From Burkholderiales bacterium Ga0077543 (lineage in GTDB: Bacteria; Pseudomonadota; Gammaproteobacteria; Burkholderiales; Burkholderiaceae_C): DNA of 64,000 bases. The stretch spans positions 56,196 through 120,195 of the forward strand of contig LNET01000072.1 in NCBI GenBank assembly GCA_001464055.1. Direction: 5' to 3'. Of this stretch, positions 61,091 through 64,000 are shown in pieces (within the stretch, counting starts at the first letter, position 1; each line of letters begins with the position of its first letter). Position numbers and translations under genes: made by a program. The notes under the pieces were generated by a model. That model worked only from the letters and a program-made list of their open reading frames with translations, had not been told where the DNA came from and did not search any database.

Positions 61091-62419
61091 CTACAGCACC
61101 AGCAGCGCCCGAAAGTCGTTGACGTTGGTGAAGGTGGGCCCTGGCACCACCAGGTCGCCCAGGGCTTCGAAGAAGGGGTAGGCGTCGTGCCGGTCCAGCA
61201 TGGCCGCGGCGTTCAGGCCCAGGGCCTGTGCCCGTGCCAGCGTGCTGGGGGTGACGATGGCGCCGGCGTTCGATTCGATGCCGTCGATGCCGTCGGTGTC
61301 GGCCGCCAGCACGTGCACCCCGGGCTGCCCCTGCAGCGCCAGGGCGCAGCCCATCAGGAATTCGCCGGCGCGGCCACCGCGGCCGGGCTGGGGGTGGCGC
61401 ACCGTGACCGTGGTTTCGCCGCCGCTCAGGATGACGCAAGGCCGCGCAAAGGGCTGCCCGCGGCGCGCCACCGCGCGCGCCAGGGCCGCATGCACCTTGC
61501 CGACCTCGCGGCTTTCGCCTTCCAGGTCGTCGCCCAGGATGTGGGCTTCGATGCCGGCCACACGCGCCAGCGCGGCGGCCGCTTCCAGGCTCTGCTGGGG
61601 CGTGGCGATGGTGTGCACTTCGTGGCCGGCGAAGATGGGGTCGCCAGGCTTGGGTGTTTCGAAGGCGCCGCTTTCCAGCCCGGCCAGCGCAGCCGCCGGG
61701 ATGTCGATGCGGTAGCGGCGCAGGATGGCCAGCGCGTCGGCGCAGGTGCTCGAATCGGCCACGGTGGGTCCGCTGGCAATGACCTCGGGCGCGTCGCCGG
61801 GCACGTCGCTGATCAGCAGCGTCACCACACGCGCCGGGGCGCACAGCGCGGCCAGGCGGCCGCCCTTGATGCCGCTCAGGTGCTTGCGCACGCAATTCAT
61901 CTCGTCGATGGCCGCGCCGCTGTGCAGCAGGGCGCGGTTGATGGCTTGCTTGTCGGCCAGCGTCAGGCCCGGGGCCGGCATCGAGAGCAGGGCCGAGCCG
62001 CCGCCGCTGATCAGGCACAGCACCAGGTCGTGGGCCGTCAGGCCCTGGGTCAGCTGCGCGATGCGCGCCGTGGCTTTCAGCCCGGCCTCGTCGGGCACCG
62101 GGTGGCGGGCCTCGACGACCTCGATGCGCCCTGGCCGTGCCGCGTAGGCCGGCGGCACGTGGTCGTAGCGCGTGATCACCAGGCCCGACAGCGGTGCCTC
62201 GGGCGGCCACAGCGCATCGACCGCTGCGGCCATGGCGCCACCGGCCTTGCCGGCGCCCAGCACCAGGGTGCGGCCCGAGGCCGGCGCGGCGGGCAGGTGG
62301 GCGCCCACCGTCTGTGCGGGCAAGGCGCGGGCCACCGCGGCGGCGTAGAGCGCCTGCAGAAAGCCGCGTGGATCGTGCTCGGCAGACGGAGCGCGGGTGG
62401 GGGTGTGGGCGGGGTTCAT
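61091..62419 (-). CDS. Glycerate 2-kinase (MOFRL/TtuD-like)
   Basis: 442-residue cytosolic kinase of the GlxK2/TtuD type with an N-terminal DUF4147 and C-terminal MOFRL domain. It has TLVLGAGKAGGAMAAAVD, DLVLCLISGGGSALLSMP, NCVRKHLSGIKGGRLA, LLISDVPGDAPEVIASGPTV and the MOFRL segment VILSGGETTVTVR with LAADTDGIDGIESNAGAIV. It phosphorylates D-glycerate at the 2-position; older annotation calls it hydroxypyruvate reductase. ATG at 62419; a start 24 codons upstream is not family-like. Confidence 0.92.
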   Translation of the reverse strand: MNPAHTPTRAPSAEHDPRGFLQALYAAAVARALPAQTVGAHLPAAPASGRTLVLGAGKAGGAMAAAVDALWPPEAPLSGLVITRYDHVPPAYAARPGRIEVVEARHPVPDEAGLKATARIAQLTQGLTAHDLVLCLISGGGSALLSMPAPGLTLADKQAINRALLHSGAAIDEMNCVRKHLSGIKGGRLAALCAPARVVTLLISDVPGDAPEVIASGPTVADSSTCADALAILRRYRIDIPAAALAGLESGAFETPKPGDPIFAGHEVHTIATPQQSLEAAAALARVAGIEAHILGDDLEGESREVGKVHAALARAVARRGQPFARPCVILSGGETTVTVRHPQPGRGGRAGEFLMGCALALQGQPGVHVLAADTDGIDGIESNAGAIVTPSTLARAQALGLNAAAMLDRHDAYPFFEALGDLVVPGPTFTNVNDFRALLVL

Positions 62420-62667
62420 GTGCCGATTCTCGCCCGCTGGAGGCGTGCCGCGCGCTCCGGCGCGGGCGGTGGGCCATCGCCTCACTTGCACTGCGCAGGC
62501 CGGCGACGGGCGCCGAGCGCGGTTACGTCCGCTTTCATGTCACCCTTCATTCCGGTGATTGACGCCTCATGGACCAGGGCCGATCGTGGCAGCTACAGCC
62601 GCGTGATCACGGCATGCGGTTCCCTGTCTCTTTCGAACGACCCCACCCTCATTGGAGCATTCGATTC

Positions 62668-63354
62668 ATGAGCAAACCCCTGTCCTTCAAGCGCATCGGT
62701 GCAGTCACCTCGGTGGCACTGGCTGCAACCATGGTCTCTGCCGGTGCGCAGGCCGTCATCGTCTACAGCGGCCCGGTGAATCTCGCGATTCCCAACACCG
62801 CGACCGGCCTGTACCTGAACGTTCTCAACGGTTCCAGCTTCACCGGCCCATCCACCTTCCCGTCGCTGGGCGGGCCGGGGGCCAACTTCGACTTCAACCT
62901 CTTCGGTTCGACCGCCTGGACCCTGTTCTCGCCCGGCACATCCGGCCAGTCCGCGCCCACGCCGGTGCCGGTCGGTTCCAAGGGCTACGCGGCGGTCACG
63001 TCCACTGGCGCGGCCTTGAATCTGGCCGTGGGGACGCCGATCGACGGCGCCACCATCTGGAACACCGGCAGTCCTTCGGGCGCGGCCCTGAGCACGGGCA
63101 GCGCCGCCATCTTCGGCTTCCGCTTCCGCAATGAAGGCGCCGACCTGTTGACAGCGGCCGACGACACCGTGCACTTTGGCTGGGCACGTGTCATCCTGAC
63201 GCCTGGCGCCCCGGGGACCTTGGTCGACTATGCCTTCGAGTCGACGCCCCTGCTCGGCATCCAGGCGGGTGTGATCCCCGAGCCGTCCACCTACGCATTG
63301 TTCGGCGCGGGCCTGGCCGGCCTGCTGGCCTGGTCGCGCCGCCGCCGCGGCTGA
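62668..63354 (+). CDS. PEP-CTERM sorting domain protein
   Basis: 228-residue exported protein. The signal peptide is in MSKPLSFKRIGAVTSVALAATMVSAGAQA. A beta-rich middle follows (FNLFGSTAWTLFSPG, GFRFRNEGADLL). The C-terminal sorting signal is IPEPSTYALFGAGLAGLLAWSRRRRG. GGAG lies about 11 bases before the ATG at 62668. A stem-loop terminator follows. It stands alone, without an exosortase nearby. Confidence 0.93.
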   Translation: MSKPLSFKRIGAVTSVALAATMVSAGAQAVIVYSGPVNLAIPNTATGLYLNVLNGSSFTGPSTFPSLGGPGANFDFNLFGSTAWTLFSPGTSGQSAPTPVPVGSKGYAAVTSTGAALNLAVGTPIDGATIWNTGSPSGAALSTGSAAIFGFRFRNEGADLLTAADDTVHFGWARVILTPGAPGTLVDYAFESTPLLGIQAGVIPEPSTYALFGAGLAGLLAWSRRRRG

Positions 63355-63379
63355 CGAGGCCCCTACGGGCGTCGGCCAC

Positions 63380-63406
63380 AGCCCCGGTTGACCGGGGCTT
63401 TACCTT
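63380..63406 (+). terminator. Rho-independent terminator after the PEP-CTERM gene
   Basis: An 8-bp perfect stem AGCCCCGG / CCGGGGCT with a TTGA loop, followed by TTACCTTT. It begins 25 bases past the stop at 63354 and overlaps the end of the converging IclR gene. Confidence 0.8.
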
Positions 63407-64000
63407 TGGGCGGGCTGGGCGGGCAGCGGAAAGCGCGTGCAGCCCAGCGGTTCGCTGATGGCCCGGCTGGCCTCGGTCAGCATCGCCACCATCTCGGGTT
63501 CACGCTGCTCGTCGTAGCGGAAGGTGGGAAAGCTGATGCTCAAGCCCGCCACGGCCTGGTTGAAGCGGTCGAAGATGGGCACGCCCACGCAGCGGATGTG
63601 CTGGTCGAATTCCTCGCGGTCCTGGCCGAAGCCCTGCGCGCGCGTGCGGTCCAGCTCGGCGATGAACGCGGCGGGGTCGGTGATGGTCTTGTCGCGGAAG
63701 CGCTCGAACTTCACGCCCTTGAGCACATGGTCGCGGCGTTCGGCGTTTTCCCAGGCCAGCAGCACCTTGCCGATGGCGGTGCAGTGGATGGGTGCGCGCC
63801 GCCCCACGCGTGAATACATGCCCAGCATGTGGCGGCTGTCGACCTTGTGCACGTAGATGATCTCGCTGTCGATCAGCATGCCCAGGTGCACGGTCTCGCC
63901 GGTGCGGTCGGCCAGCATCTGCATCTGCGGGTTCGCCAGGCCCACCAGTTCGGGGTACTGCAGCGCCTTGGTGCCCAGCTCGAACACCTTCATCGTCAAG
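63400..64000 (-). CDS. IclR-family transcriptional regulator, N-terminus cut by window
   Basis: About 200 visible residues, the C-terminal effector-binding domain of an IclR regulator. The frame is open to the window edge, reading LTMKVFELGTKALQ, so the usual N-terminal winged helix (about 60 residues) is missing only because of the cut. Family stretches are MQMLADRTGETVHLGML, IIYVHKVDSRHMLGMYSRVG, PIHCTAIGKVLLAW, ELDRTRAQGFGQDREEFDQHIRCVGVPIFD and VAGLSISFP. The ligand is likely a small organic acid. It may control genes beyond the window. Confidence 0.93.
   Translation of the reverse strand, partial: LTMKVFELGTKALQYPELVGLANPQMQMLADRTGETVHLGMLIDSEIIYVHKVDSRHMLGMYSRVGRRAPIHCTAIGKVLLAWENAERRDHVLKGVKFERFRDKTITDPAAFIAELDRTRAQGFGQDREEFDQHIRCVGVPIFDRFNQAVAGLSISFPTFRYDEQREPEMVAMLTEASRAISEPLGCTRFPLPAQPAQR

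Noticed and set aside
62420..62667. Sigma54-like sequence ahead of the PEP-CTERM gene (TGGCAG near 62588)
   Set aside because: The GG and GC dinucleotides do not have the required spacing of the -24/-12 elements.

Overview
The window is GC-rich, almost fully coding DNA with a betaproteobacterial look, most likely order Burkholderiales and within it the Leptothrix/Rubrivivax/Ideonella-like group. The evidence is the gene order rplM-rpsI, erpA, anmK, M23 peptidase, tyrS, dtd, a Bug/TctC binding protein, three PEP-CTERM proteins, and widespread GTG starts with 4-bp ATGA overlaps. This is inferred from gene content; no 16S rRNA, tRNA gene, CRISPR array, transposase or prophage gene was seen.

Layout. 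1-1587 holds the 3' part of htpG. 1611-7661 (minus) is a probable iron or metal operon: a His/Cys-rich membrane mini-protein, a TonB-dependent siderophore receptor, an ABC ATPase and two ABC-2/DUF3526-type permeases, with a Fur-box-like site upstream near 7857. 8059-9949 carries srkA and a DUF2726 protein. 10142-16227 is housekeeping: rplM-rpsI with promoter and terminator, erpA, anmK, an M23 endopeptidase, tyrS and dtd. 16236-19900 holds a Bug binding protein and a large PKD/Asp-box lipoprotein.

19962-28763 (minus) is an eight-gene branched-chain-type ABC operon. It begins with an acyl-CoA ligase and ends with a PaaK-like adenylate-forming protein. A Crp/Fnr regulator lies divergently, and a perfect 16-bp palindrome sits in the shared promoter region. 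Two copies of a dispersed intergenic repeat lie inside this operon.

29652-35540 (plus) is a run of a ClC transporter, a glycosyltransferase-HAD phosphatase fusion, a sodium:solute symporter and a Gfo/Idh/MocA oxidoreductase. 35548-39723 (minus) has two PEP-CTERM proteins flanking a secreted ExeM/NucH-type nuclease. 39926-49839 contains an M16 peptidase, a 5'-nucleotidase, a MacB-like ABC transporter with a DUF3299 partner, a remnant of a DASS-family carrier, a secreted S1 protease and an AI-2E family membrane protein. 49846-53035 (minus) is tal-pgi-HAD, coupled by ATGA overlaps.

53183-54475 encodes an Ala/Pro-rich TonB-like protein. 54806-60348 is a sugar ABC importer built around a GH1 beta-glucosidase, with a perfect LacI-type operator at 54628-54641. 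The end holds an AlkD-like protein, a glycerate 2-kinase, a third PEP-CTERM protein and an IclR regulator cut by the window edge.

Overall the cell appears to be a heterotroph with TonB-dependent iron uptake, uptake coupled to CoA activation of organic acids, beta-glucoside import feeding Pgi and transaldolase, and extracellular or PEP-CTERM-sorted proteins.
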